From J095 sp964517605 (GTDB lineage: Bacteria > Chloroflexota > Anaerolineae > 4572-78 > J111), in assembly GCA_964517605.1 (NCBI GenBank), contig CAZFCE010000003.1, positions 186,001-250,000 of the forward strand: 64,000 nucleotides of DNA, written 5' to 3'. Below the pieces are notes generated by a model. That model did not search any database. It was given only the letters and a program-made list of their open reading frames with translations, and was not told the DNA's origin. This document shows, one piece after another, positions 18,384-25,844 of the stretch (position 1 is its first letter; each line of letters starts with the position of its first letter). The translations under genes and the position numbers were made by a program.

Positions 18384-18416
18384 CGCGAATGAGCGAATAG
18401 GCGAATTTGCGAATAA
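18384..18416. repeat. Short GCGAAT-type repeat cluster
   Basis: Immediately after the receptor stop codon the motif CGAAT occurs four times within about 30 bp. Similar clusters are found at 28790-28860, inside a gene, and at 55186-55225 and 55340-55380. Confidence 0.6.
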
Positions 18417-18417
18417 A

Positions 18418-18451
18418 AACAAGGCGGGCATTTTGCCCGCCTTGTTTTTTT
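18418..18451 (+). terminator. Terminator of the chemoreceptor gene
   Basis: AACAAGGCGGGC (18418-18429) pairs with GCCCGCCTTGTT (18435-18446), followed by a run of T to 18451. Confidence 0.92.
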
Positions 18452-18500
18452 GCCGGGTGAGAGTGAGTCGCGCTATTTGCGCGTTGGATTTTCACGTCCC

Positions 18501-18818
18501 GGAACGAAATTCCACATCCAGGAACGATAATTCTACACGTCGGAACGACAATTCCACGCGCTGGAACGACAATTCCACGTCCCGGAACGAAATTCTATGT
18601 CCCGGAATGAAATTCTACGTCCCGGAACGACAATTCCACATCCCGGAATGAAATTCCACATCCCGGAACGACAATTCCACGCCACGGAATGACAATTCCA
18701 CGTCCTGGAACGACAATTCCACGTCCCGGAACGATAATTCCACGTGCCGGAACGACAATTCCATGTCCCGGAACGACAATTCCACGTGCCGGAACGACAA
18801 TTCCACGTGCCGGAAGTG
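18501..18818. repeat. Array of fifteen 20-21 bp imperfect-palindrome repeats
   Basis: The core GGAAYGAMAATTCC (or the 13-base form GGAATGAAATTCC, a perfect inverted repeat around GAA) starts at 18501, 18521, 18542, 18563, 18584, 18604, 18624, 18645, 18665, 18686, 18707, 18728, 18749, 18770 and 18791, with a broken half copy at 18812. Spacing is 20 or 21 bp, about two helical turns. Separators are variants of ACGTCCC/ACGTGCC. There are no unique spacers and no cas genes, so it is not a CRISPR array. It lies between two terminators in a non-coding gap. Confidence 0.92.
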
Positions 18819-18856
18819 CTAAAGTGTGGCGATAAGTGCCGGTCACTTGTTCTGAA
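18817..18856. repeat. Short copy of a dispersed AAGTGCCGGTCACTT palindromic element
   Basis: AAGTGCCGGTCACTT at 18834-18848, preceded by GTGCTAAAGTG and GCGAT. The same pieces occur in the larger palindromic element at 55186-55385, and the 15-mer recurs with one change at 42178-42192. Confidence 0.75.
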
Positions 18857-18861
18857 CAAAA

Positions 18862-18892
18862 AACAACCCCTCGTGGGGGGCGAGGGGTTGTT
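18862..18892 (-). terminator. Terminator of the hydrogenase operon
   Basis: AACAACCCCTCG (18862-18873) pairs with CGAGGGGTTGTT (18881-18892). On the minus strand it is followed by a T-run. It lies 20 bases past the catalytic subunit stop codon. Confidence 0.9.
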
Positions 18893-18912
18893 TTGTAACA
18901 GCCTGAGCGCGT

Positions 18913-20631
18913 TTAGTAAGTAACGTGCAATAGTTCGTGGGCCAGGTGGCTGCCCGGTTCGCCCAAAAAGTCCTGGTACAACTGCATCACCGACAGGTTT
19001 TGATGCGATTTGCGGACTTCTCGCTCTTCGTCAATTTGGTACAGCCCTTTGATGCGCTGTTTGATGGTTTCCATCCGATCCGCGCAGTAGGGTTGGCCGC
19101 CGCCGTTAACGCAGCCACCGGGGCAGGCCATAATCTCGATGACATCGTACTTGGAGGTGCCTTTTTCAATTTTCTCCAGGATTTTGCGGGCGTTGCCCAG
19201 CCCGGAGGCCGCCGCCACATTAACGGTGCGCCCGTTCAGGCGGACTTCGGCTTCGCGCACACCATCCAGCCCGCGCACGGCGGTAAAGTTAACATCCTCT
19301 AACGGTTGGCCGGTCACTTCCTCGTACACGGTGCGCAGCGCCGCTTCGAGCACGCCGCCGGTAGCGCCAAAAATTACGCCCGCGCCGGTTGATTCGCCCA
19401 GCGGGTTATCAAAATCTTCGTCGGGCATGTAGCGCAGGTCAACCCCGCCTTCCTTGAGCATTTTGGCCAGTTCGCGGGTGGTAATGACCAAATCCACATC
19501 GCGGTGGCCGTTGGTTTGCAATTCGGGAATGGAGGCTTCGTACTTTTTGGCCAGACAGGGCATCACCGAAACCACCACAATGTCTTTGGGGTCGAGGCCC
19601 ATCTTCTGGGCGTAGTAGGTTTTGATCATTGCGCCGGTCATTTGCTGCGGCGATTTGCACGACGACGGCATGTACATGAGGTTGGGGAAGTGGTATTTGA
19701 TAAAGTTAATCCAGCCGGGGCAGCACGAGGTGAGGATGGGCAGGTTTTCGTTTTTGGTGACGCGCTCAATGATTTCGTGCGCTTCTTCAATGACGGTCAG
19801 GTCGGCCCCAAAGGTGGTGTCAAACACGGCATCAAAACCGATGCGCCGCAGCCCGGCCACCATTTTGCCGGTGGCCACGGTGCCGGGTTCCATGCCAAAT
19901 TCCTCGCCAATGGCCACCCGCACCGCCGGAGCTACTTGCACCACCACCTTTTTGGTGGTGTCAAACAGCGCGCGCCACGTTTCCTGGATAAAACCCACGC
20001 CGGTGAGCGCCGCCGTGGGGCACACGCTCACGCATTGGCCGCAGTACACGCAGTTTGATTCGGCCAGCGGTTTCTTTTCGGCGGGGGCCACAATCACATC
20101 AAACCCCCGGCCAAACGCGGTGAGCGCGCCCACGGTTTGCACTTCGTTACACATGGTTTCACAGCGGCGGCACATAATGCACTTGTCGGGGTCTCGTTTA
20201 AGCGCCCCGCTGGATTTATCAATCGGGTGCGAGGAGCGTTCGCCGTTGTAGCGTTGAGTGTTTACCCCAAATTCCCAGGCCAGCCGCTGCAATTCGCAAT
20301 CGGTGGATTTGGCGCAGATGAGGCAGTTAAAGGGGTGGTTGGAGAGCATTAACTGTAACAACCGGCGGCGGGCAAACAGCACGCGCCGCGAGTTGGTAGT
20401 AATGCTCATGCCTTCTGAAACCGGCGTGGCGCACGAAGGGGCCAGGTTGCGCCGGCCTTCTACTTCTACTACGCACATGCGGCAGGAGGCCACCCGGTTA
20501 ACCATTTTCAGTTCGCCCAGGTTCAGGTAACACAGCGAAGGAATACGGATATTAATTTGCCGGGCGGCATCCAGAATGGTGGTGCCTTCGGGCACGCTCA
20601 CTGGCTGGTTGTCTATGATTAAATTAACCAT
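18913..20631 (-). CDS. hydA: [FeFe]-hydrogenase catalytic subunit
   Basis: 572 residues with the modular layout of group A NAD-linked enzymes. There is a plant-type [2Fe-2S] domain (Cys34, 50, 53, 67), a His-Cys3 [4Fe-4S] site (His99, Cys103, 106, 112) and two CxxCxxCxxxC clusters (151-161 and 194-204). The H-cluster domain has all three canonical motifs: TSCCPGW (301-307), MPCLAKKYE (357-365) and MACPGGCVNGGGQP (501-514). The small-subunit region is at the C-terminus. It reduces protons or oxidises hydrogen in the cytoplasm. With the two NADH-dehydrogenase-like subunits encoded just upstream it should form a HydABC/Hnd-type complex, possibly electron-bifurcating with ferredoxin and NAD(H). 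Bifurcation itself cannot be read from sequence alone. The start follows AGGAGAACC. Confidence 0.95.
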   Translation of the reverse strand: MVNLIIDNQPVSVPEGTTILDAARQINIRIPSLCYLNLGELKMVNRVASCRMCVVEVEGRRNLAPSCATPVSEGMSITTNSRRVLFARRRLLQLMLSNHPFNCLICAKSTDCELQRLAWEFGVNTQRYNGERSSHPIDKSSGALKRDPDKCIMCRRCETMCNEVQTVGALTAFGRGFDVIVAPAEKKPLAESNCVYCGQCVSVCPTAALTGVGFIQETWRALFDTTKKVVVQVAPAVRVAIGEEFGMEPGTVATGKMVAGLRRIGFDAVFDTTFGADLTVIEEAHEIIERVTKNENLPILTSCCPGWINFIKYHFPNLMYMPSSCKSPQQMTGAMIKTYYAQKMGLDPKDIVVVSVMPCLAKKYEASIPELQTNGHRDVDLVITTRELAKMLKEGGVDLRYMPDEDFDNPLGESTGAGVIFGATGGVLEAALRTVYEEVTGQPLEDVNFTAVRGLDGVREAEVRLNGRTVNVAAASGLGNARKILEKIEKGTSKYDVIEIMACPGGCVNGGGQPYCADRMETIKQRIKGLYQIDEEREVRKSHQNLSVMQLYQDFLGEPGSHLAHELLHVTY

Positions 20632-20642
20632 GATGGTTCTCC

Positions 20643-22523
20643 TCAGTTATTAATAATCGCCTTGAATTTGCATTTGGTCATACATGCGCCGCATTTTATG
20701 CACCGGGTTTGGTCAATGATATGTGGCTGTTTGACGTTACCAGAAATACAGCCAACCGGGCACACGCGCGCGCAGGCGGTACAGCCAATGCACTTGGCGG
20801 TGAGGATGGTGTAGCTGAGTAGTTTTTGGCACACCCCGGCAGGGCAGCGATGGTCTTTAATGTGGGCTTCGTACTCATCCATAAAGTATTTCAGGGTACT
20901 GAGCACCGGGTTGGGCGCGGTTTGCCCCAGCCCGCACAGCGAGGTGTCGCTGATAACTTCGGCCAGTTCGCGCAGTTCAACCAGATCGTTTTCTGTGCCT
21001 TTGCCTTCGGTGATGTTGGTGAGGATTTCGTGCATGCGTTTGTTGCCAATCCGGCAGGGCAGGCAGCGCCCGCACGATTCATCTACCGTAAATTCCAGGT
21101 AGAATTTGGCAATGTTGACCATGCAATCCTTCTCGCTCATTACAATCATCCCGCCGGACCCCATCATTGAGCCGATGGACATGAGCGATTCGTAATCAAT
21201 GGGCGTGTCGAGGAATTGTTTGGGGATGCAGCCGCCCGACGGCCCGCCGGTTTGGACCGCTTTAAACTCGGCCCCGCCCCGGATACCGCCGCCGATCTCG
21301 AAGATGATTTCGCGTAGCGTGGTACCCATCGGAACTTCTACCAAACCCACGTTGTTAATCTGCCCGGCCAACGCAAACACTTTGGTGCCTTTAGAGGTTT
21401 GGGTGCCGATGCTGTTGTACCAATCCGCGCCCCGGCTGAGGATGATGGGTACGTTGGCCAGCGTTTCAACGTTGTTCACAATGGTGGGGCGTTCCCACAA
21501 GCCGCTTTGCGCCGGGAAGGGCGGTTTGGTGTGCGGTTCGCCGCGCTCGCCCTGAATGGAGCGGATGAGGGCCGTTTCTTCGCCGCACACAAACGCGCCC
21601 GCGCCCAACCGAATGTCCACATCAAAATCAAAGCCGCTGCCCATAATGTTTTTGCCAATCAACCCCAGGGCGCGAGCCTGTTGCAGGGCAATTTGCAGCC
21701 GGCGCACCGCCAGCGGGTATTCGGCCCGAATGTACACGTAGCCCTGGTGCGAACCAACCACGTAACCGGCAATGGCCATGCCCTCGATTACGCTGTGCGA
21801 GTCGCCTTCCATAATGGAGCGATCCATAAACGCGCCGGGGTCGCCTTCGTCGGCGTTGCACACAATAAATTTTTCGGCTTGCTGGTAACTGCGGGCAAAC
21901 TCCCATTTTCTGCCGGTAGAAAAACCGGCCCCACCGCGCCCGCGCAAACCGGAACGTTTCATCTCGTCAATGACTTCTTCCGGGGTCATTTGGGTGAGGG
22001 CTTTGCCCAACGCCTGGTAGCCGCCGGTCGCCAGGTATTCCTCAATATTTTCGGGGTTAATCAGCCCGCAGTTGCGCAGGGCAATCCGTTGCTGGCGTTT
22101 GTAAAAAGAAATGTCGTGCTGGGTATCAATTTTTTGCTTTGAGGTTGGGTCTTCGTACAGAAGCCGGGCAACTTTTTGATGCGCCAGAATGTGTTTTTCA
22201 AAAATTTCGGTGGCGTCGGTGGGTTTTACTTCAACATAAAATACGTCATCTGGAAAAACTTTGACAATGGGGCCTTTTTCGCAAAAGCCAAAACAACCGG
22301 AGATGGAGGCGCGCACCGTGCCGGCCAGGTCGTGCTCGGCAATCAGGCTGTTAAAATTAGCCACAATCTGCTGGCTTTCCGAGGCGTGGCAGCCGGTGCC
22401 GCCGCACACCAGAATTATTTGCTCAGCCGTGCCGGGTTGATGCTCGTTCAGGCGGAGGTTGAGTAACGGGCGAAACTGTTCGTAGGTGGTCAGTAACTGC
22501 GGGTACGATTCGATTTTAGGCAT
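20643..22523 (-). CDS. hydB: NAD(H)-binding flavoprotein subunit of [FeFe]-hydrogenase (HydB/NuoF-like)
   Basis: 626 residues: an N-terminal thioredoxin-like [2Fe-2S] domain (CGGTGCHASES and SGCFGFCEKGP), an FMN/NADH-binding NuoF core (GRGGAGFSTGRKW, CNADEGDPGAFMDRS, CGEETALIRSIQG), the NuoF [4Fe-4S] motif ESCGRCLPCRIG, and a C-terminal pair of ferredoxin clusters (CIGCTACARVCPVGC and CIKCGACMTKC). This is the layout of HydB from Thermotoga-type and HndC-type hydrogenases, where the subunit exchanges electrons with NAD(H) and is the site proposed for bifurcation. It starts 8 bp inside the previous gene, with its ribosome binding site (AAGGAGG) in that gene's last codons, and ends 11 bp before hydA. 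Confidence 0.94.
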   Translation of the reverse strand: MPKIESYPQLLTTYEQFRPLLNLRLNEHQPGTAEQIILVCGGTGCHASESQQIVANFNSLIAEHDLAGTVRASISGCFGFCEKGPIVKVFPDDVFYVEVKPTDATEIFEKHILAHQKVARLLYEDPTSKQKIDTQHDISFYKRQQRIALRNCGLINPENIEEYLATGGYQALGKALTQMTPEEVIDEMKRSGLRGRGGAGFSTGRKWEFARSYQQAEKFIVCNADEGDPGAFMDRSIMEGDSHSVIEGMAIAGYVVGSHQGYVYIRAEYPLAVRRLQIALQQARALGLIGKNIMGSGFDFDVDIRLGAGAFVCGEETALIRSIQGERGEPHTKPPFPAQSGLWERPTIVNNVETLANVPIILSRGADWYNSIGTQTSKGTKVFALAGQINNVGLVEVPMGTTLREIIFEIGGGIRGGAEFKAVQTGGPSGGCIPKQFLDTPIDYESLMSIGSMMGSGGMIVMSEKDCMVNIAKFYLEFTVDESCGRCLPCRIGNKRMHEILTNITEGKGTENDLVELRELAEVISDTSLCGLGQTAPNPVLSTLKYFMDEYEAHIKDHRCPAGVCQKLLSYTILTAKCIGCTACARVCPVGCISGNVKQPHIIDQTRCIKCGACMTKCKFKAIINN

Positions 22524-23067
22524 GGCTCAGTTCCTCCTTGCTGCCGGCTTCGACCAGGTAATGTTCCAGAATTTCTTGAACTTTGTTAGGTTGAACTTTG
22601 CCGTACACTTTTTCGTTGATTGTCACCACCGGGGCCAACCCGCACGCGCCCACGCAGCGCAGGCTTTCCAGCGAGAACTTGCCGTCTTCGGTCACTTGAC
22701 CGGCTTTAATGCCCAAAACCCGTTCAAACTCTTGCAACACTTTTTCCGCGCCGTTAACGTAGCAGGCGGTGCCCAGGCAAACATTAATTTGCAACTCACC
22801 TTTAGGGGTGGTGGTGAAGTAGTTGTAAAAGCTAATCACCCCGGAAACTTCGGCGTGCGATACGGCGTACTTGCGGGCAATGTGCAGTTGCACTTCTTCG
22901 GGCAGGTGGCCAAAAATATGCTGCGCCTGGTGCAAGGTTTGGATGAGCGTATCTTTGCGGCGCGGGTCGTCGGCAGAGATACGCAGGGTTTCAATATAAG
23001 TGTCTAATTGCCCGTAAAGTTCGGGCGGTAACATCTGATTTTCGCAATCTACAGTTAAACAGGGCAT
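22516..23067 (-). CDS. hydC: [2Fe-2S] subunit of [FeFe]-hydrogenase (HydC/NuoE-like)
   Basis: 183 residues with a helical N-terminus and a thioredoxin-like [2Fe-2S] fold of the 24-kDa complex I subunit (CLGTACYVNGAEKV, then CVGACGLAPVVTINEKVYG). It carries electrons within the hydrogenase complex. The ATG at 23067 is preceded by GGAGATGTGTT. The gene overlaps hydB by 8 bp, a sign of translational coupling. It lies 47 bp downstream of an ABC transporter ATPase gene on the same strand. A 14-bp palindrome sits in that gap, so an internal promoter is possible. Confidence 0.93.
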   Translation of the reverse strand: MPCLTVDCENQMLPPELYGQLDTYIETLRISADDPRRKDTLIQTLHQAQHIFGHLPEEVQLHIARKYAVSHAEVSGVISFYNYFTTTPKGELQINVCLGTACYVNGAEKVLQEFERVLGIKAGQVTEDGKFSLESLRCVGACGLAPVVTINEKVYGKVQPNKVQEILEHYLVEAGSKEELSHA

Positions 23068-23091
23068 AACACATCTCCAGAGTTGGTTAAC

Positions 23092-23105
23092 TTAGTTACA
23101 ACTAA
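23092..23105 (-). promoter_or_regulatory. Palindrome upstream of hydC
   Basis: TTAGTT-AC-AACTAA, a perfect inverted repeat 25-38 bases before the hydC start, in the 47-bp gap after the ABC ATPase gene. It could be an operator or a small processing hairpin. No matching regulator is known to me. Confidence 0.4.
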
Positions 23106-23114
23106 ACAAAAAAC

Positions 23115-23798
23115 CTAAAGTTGGGCCGTTGTGGTAAACGGGTCAAGCTCAACCTTCAGGGCGGCGGCCTCCATTTCGGTAAACTTGCTCAGAATGGCAT
23201 CTTTAAAAAGCAAAAGCGACTGGGTTAACAACGGAATTTCTGCCGGATTGTGCGTTACAAACAACACCGCCGTGCGCGGGTAGGTGGCCAGCAGGTGGTC
23301 AATGATAGCTTGTTTGCCCACCGCGTCAATGGATTTGAACGGCTCGTCCAGCATTGCAAAATCCGGCTCGGTTAAAAAGCCACGGATAATGGCTGCTTTT
23401 TGCTTCATTCCGCCCGATAGCTGGTAGGGGTAGTGGTTGGCGTATTCCGTCAGGCCGCACACGTCCAGCCAGCGCCGGTATTGTTCCTGCCGGGCCGGAG
23501 TGCCGGCAACTCGGCCCAATTTGGCCGGCAGCCAGATATTCTCGGCGATGGTCATGTACGGGAACAGGCGAGGCTCCTGAAAGATTGTTACCGGGTTTTG
23601 GGCGGCAAGGGTAAACTGGCCTTCATCGTAACCCTCCAGGCGGGTTAAAATGTTGATGAGGGTAGTTTTGCCCGCGCCGGAACGCGCAAACACAGTTACG
23701 CGCTGGCCCCAGGTCATTGAAAACGACAGGTTTTGGATAACGGTTTTGGGGCCAAACCGTTTGGTTAAATTTTTAATTACCAGCACATCGGACGGCAT
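23115..23798 (-). CDS. ABC transporter ATP-binding protein (nitrate/sulfonate/taurine type)
   Basis: 227 residues with one cassette: Walker A (ARSGAGKTT, where the usual first Gly is Ala), Q-loop (IFQEPRLFPYMT), signature LSGGMKQKAAI, Walker B (FAMLDEP) and switch His (VTHNPAE). It resembles SsuB/TauB/NrtD-like ATPases. It starts 4 bp after the permease gene stop and completes a binding protein-permease-ATPase set. The substrate is unknown. Its position between the Rex-like operator and the hydrogenase genes suggests a substrate linked to redox metabolism, which is inference. Confidence 0.9.
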   Translation of the reverse strand: MPSDVLVIKNLTKRFGPKTVIQNLSFSMTWGQRVTVFARSGAGKTTLINILTRLEGYDEGQFTLAAQNPVTIFQEPRLFPYMTIAENIWLPAKLGRVAGTPARQEQYRRWLDVCGLTEYANHYPYQLSGGMKQKAAIIRGFLTEPDFAMLDEPFKSIDAVGKQAIIDHLLATYPRTAVLFVTHNPAEIPLLTQSLLLFKDAILSKFTEMEAAALKVELDPFTTTAQL

Positions 23799-23802
23799 AA
23801 CA

Positions 23803-24564
23803 TCAATCCGGGTAGAAATATTTTTTTAGCCATACTGAGAAAAAGAAATTTTGGACCGCCTGAAACAACGCAGTCAAACATAAAATCACAAATAGGTAAA
23901 AGAACACCTCCTTCATATTAAAGTAAACGCGGGCTACATTTAATAAATAACCGATGCCATCCTGCGAGCCGATAAATTCACCCAGCACCACCACTTTGAG
24001 CGATAGCCCAAAGCCAATGGTCAGGTTGCTTTGCAGGGTTGGCACCAGCGCCGGAAGATACAAAAATTTAATCAGATGTTGGCGAGTCGCGCCGGCGGAA
24101 ATCAAATACTGTTCCAAAGCCACATTTTTTTTAGCCAGTGCATTGGCGGTATTGATGGCAATGGTGGGCAGCGTTAAAAATGCTACCAGCGCAATGGGGG
24201 TTTGGTGGCCAATCCCAAACATCAACAAAAAGATAATGCCCACAATCGTGCCGGGCAAAACCTGAATAGCCACCATAAACGAGTTAAGCGGCTGGGTTAG
24301 GCGCGCTCCGTAGGCTAATATGCCCAGTGCGCCGCCGCCCAGAAACGCCCAGCCAAACCCCGCCGCCACCCGATAGAGGGTTACGCCTAAATGGTATAAA
24401 AAATCCTGGCGAAGGTACGCCGGAATGTCCAGCAACACCGCTGCCGGAGATGGCAGAATGTAGGCCGGAAAAAAGAGCGACAATCCTCCCCAGAACACCA
24501 AAAACAGCAGCAACCCGCCGGCTTCGTTACGGAAGACGGTAAAAAAACGGGGCGAACTTGTCAT
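23803..24564 (-). CDS. ABC transporter permease (SsuC/TauC-like)
   Basis: About 253 residues with five or six membrane segments and the BPD_transp_1 signature (ISAGATRQHLIKFLYLPALV, the EAA loop that contacts the ATPase). I chose the ATG at 24564 because the longer frame begins with TTG. With this start the gene overlaps the end of the binding-protein gene by 38 bp, which suggests coupled translation. It forms the channel of the importer encoded with the neighbouring genes. Confidence 0.88.
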   Translation of the reverse strand: MTSSPRFFTVFRNEAGGLLLFLVFWGGLSLFFPAYILPSPAAVLLDIPAYLRQDFLYHLGVTLYRVAAGFGWAFLGGGALGILAYGARLTQPLNSFMVAIQVLPGTIVGIIFLLMFGIGHQTPIALVAFLTLPTIAINTANALAKKNVALEQYLISAGATRQHLIKFLYLPALVPTLQSNLTIGFGLSLKVVVLGEFIGSQDGIGYLLNVARVYFNMKEVFFYLFVILCLTALFQAVQNFFFSVWLKKYFYPD

Positions 24565-25501
24565 CAAGAGGCTTGCCAATAGTCTGGTAATACTGTTGAA
24601 TCGCGGTGGCCATGTCGGTTCCGGTTAACATGGCAAAGCCGGTGCGTTGTAAAGACGCCTGCAATACCGCCGGCGGAAATTTTAACTCGGCGCTGGTTTG
24701 TTTTGCGGCGGCCTCCGGGTTTTGTTGCGCCTCGGTGATGGCCTGCGCCAGCAATTCGTTAAACCGGGCAATCTCCTGCGGATGGGTGGCAGCCCACTCC
24801 GGGTTTACAAAAGAGGCCACCTGCGGATAACCGTTGGTTGAGCCGGTGATGGCATCCCACTTGGCCCGGTAACTCATCGAAACAAACACCTGTTCCTGTT
24901 TTTCCACCAGCGACACAAACGGTTCGGGCAGCGCCACCGCCGTGGCTTTGCCCTGTTTTAGCAACTCCACCGAGGCGGGAAACGGGCTGTACACCGGCTT
25001 TATGTCCTGTTTCCAAACCAGCCCTTCCTGCGCGGCCAAAAATTGCGTCATCTCCTCAATGGGCGAGCCTTCAAAGGGCATGTAAATCTCTTTGCCTTTG
25101 AGCTGGCTTAAACTTGTGATTTTCTGGCCGTAAGTGACCAGATATGTTAAATCCGAAACGTAGGTGTTAACCACCTGCGCCGGCGCTTTGTTCTTGAAAA
25201 ATTCAACACCCACGGACAGGCCGGTCACTAAAATGGATACGTCGCCGCGTAAAAACAGGGTGTTAGCCTGAGAATGGTTGGTAAAAATGGTGATATCGGC
25301 GTTGGGCATGCGTTTGGCTGCCAAAATTACGGGGATGGACGAGGGGCTGGCGGGCGCGTAAATGGTGATTCGCCCGGTAGCCGGGGGTGAAACCGGGGCG
25401 GTAACGGCGGGGTCTGCCGTCGGTTGGCCGCCGCAACCGGCCAGCAGCCACAAAACGGCCATCAATAACCCCAAAGAATAACAACGCTGTAATTTCTTCA
25501 T
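24527..25501 (-). CDS. NMT1/SsuA-like substrate-binding lipoprotein
   Basis: 324 residues. A lipoprotein signal ends in the lipobox LAGC. The mature protein follows the NMT1/ABC nitrate-taurine binding fold (GRITIYAPASPSSIP at the start; LKGKEIYMPFEGSPIEEM in the middle; LLKQGKATAVALPEPFVS later). Family members bind small molecules such as taurine, aliphatic sulfonates, nitrate or thiamin precursors; the residues visible do not decide between these. It is the first gene after a consensus promoter with a Rex-like operator, so it heads the apparent six-gene run that ends with hydA. Confidence 0.88.
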   Translation of the reverse strand: MKKLQRCYSLGLLMAVLWLLAGCGGQPTADPAVTAPVSPPATGRITIYAPASPSSIPVILAAKRMPNADITIFTNHSQANTLFLRGDVSILVTGLSVGVEFFKNKAPAQVVNTYVSDLTYLVTYGQKITSLSQLKGKEIYMPFEGSPIEEMTQFLAAQEGLVWKQDIKPVYSPFPASVELLKQGKATAVALPEPFVSLVEKQEQVFVSMSYRAKWDAITGSTNGYPQVASFVNPEWAATHPQEIARFNELLAQAITEAQQNPEAAAKQTSAELKFPPAVLQASLQRTGFAMLTGTDMATAIQQYYQTIGKPLDDKFAPFFYRLP

Positions 25502-25562
25502 GCCCTTCTCTTTTTACTAAACGGCCAAAATACTTGAATTGTGGCCTAATTTAGTCAAAAAC

Positions 25563-25580
25563 TTGTGTAAATATTCACAA
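25563..25580 (-). promoter_or_regulatory. Rex-like operator
   Basis: TTGTGTAAATATTCACAA matches the Rex consensus TTGTGAAN4TTCACAA at all but one defined position. It begins nine bases after the -10 box of the promoter at 25590-25618, where a bound repressor would block transcription. Rex senses the NADH/NAD+ ratio and controls hydrogenase and fermentation genes in several anaerobes. Confidence 0.85.
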
Positions 25581-25589
25581 ACGTTTCCG

Positions 25590-25618
25590 ATTATATGCGA
25601 ACAAAGAAATACTGTCAA
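25590..25618 (-). promoter_or_regulatory. Consensus sigma-70 promoter of the ABC-hydrogenase run
   Basis: On the minus strand TTGACA (25618-25613), a 17-bp spacer and TATAAT (25595-25590): both boxes and the spacing are perfect consensus. The predicted start is about 80 bases before the binding-protein ATG, inside or next to the Rex-like site. Confidence 0.9.
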
Positions 25619-25715
25619 TAGGGAATAACAAAATTGGGGAGCAAAATTTTAATTATTGGTTAATCTTGCTTTCATTCTGCTTTAATCTTTCGAAAGTAAA
25701 ATACAGATAATCTCT

Positions 25716-25793
25716 TGTGGCTCAATTGTGAGCCAGAGATAAGATATCCCCTCTCCCTCCCGTAAGGAACCCGCGTCGTGGCAGCGCGGGTTC
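25716..25793. other. Two hairpins in the 25.5-25.8 kb intergenic region
   Basis: TGGCTCA-ATTG-TGAGCCA (25716-25733) and GAACCCGCG/CGCGGGTTC (25767-25775 with 25785-25793), the second followed by TTTCATTTT on the plus strand. Structured RNA or leftover repeats are possible. No gene is seen in this stretch. Confidence 0.4.
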
Positions 25794-25807
25794 TTTCATT
25801 TTGTCCC

Positions 25808-25838
25808 AAAAAAACAGGGGCCAAGCGATTGGCCCCTG
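25808..25838 (-). terminator. Terminator after the YfhO-flippase gene
   Basis: CAGGGGCCAA (25815-25824) pairs with TTGGCCCCTG (25829-25838). The plus-strand A-run at 25808-25814 gives a T-run on the minus strand. It lies just past the stop codon at 25845. Confidence 0.9.
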
Positions 25839-25844
25839 CTGATG

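Noticed and set aside
18501..18818. CRISPR array
   Set aside because: Units are joined end to end with only 6-8 variable bases; there are no unique 25-40 bp spacers and no cas genes.
18533..18859. Open reading frames of 60-108 codons across the repeat array on the minus strand
   Set aside because: They arise because the 21-bp unit is a multiple of three without stops. The predicted peptides are simple heptad copies with no start site or ribosome binding site.
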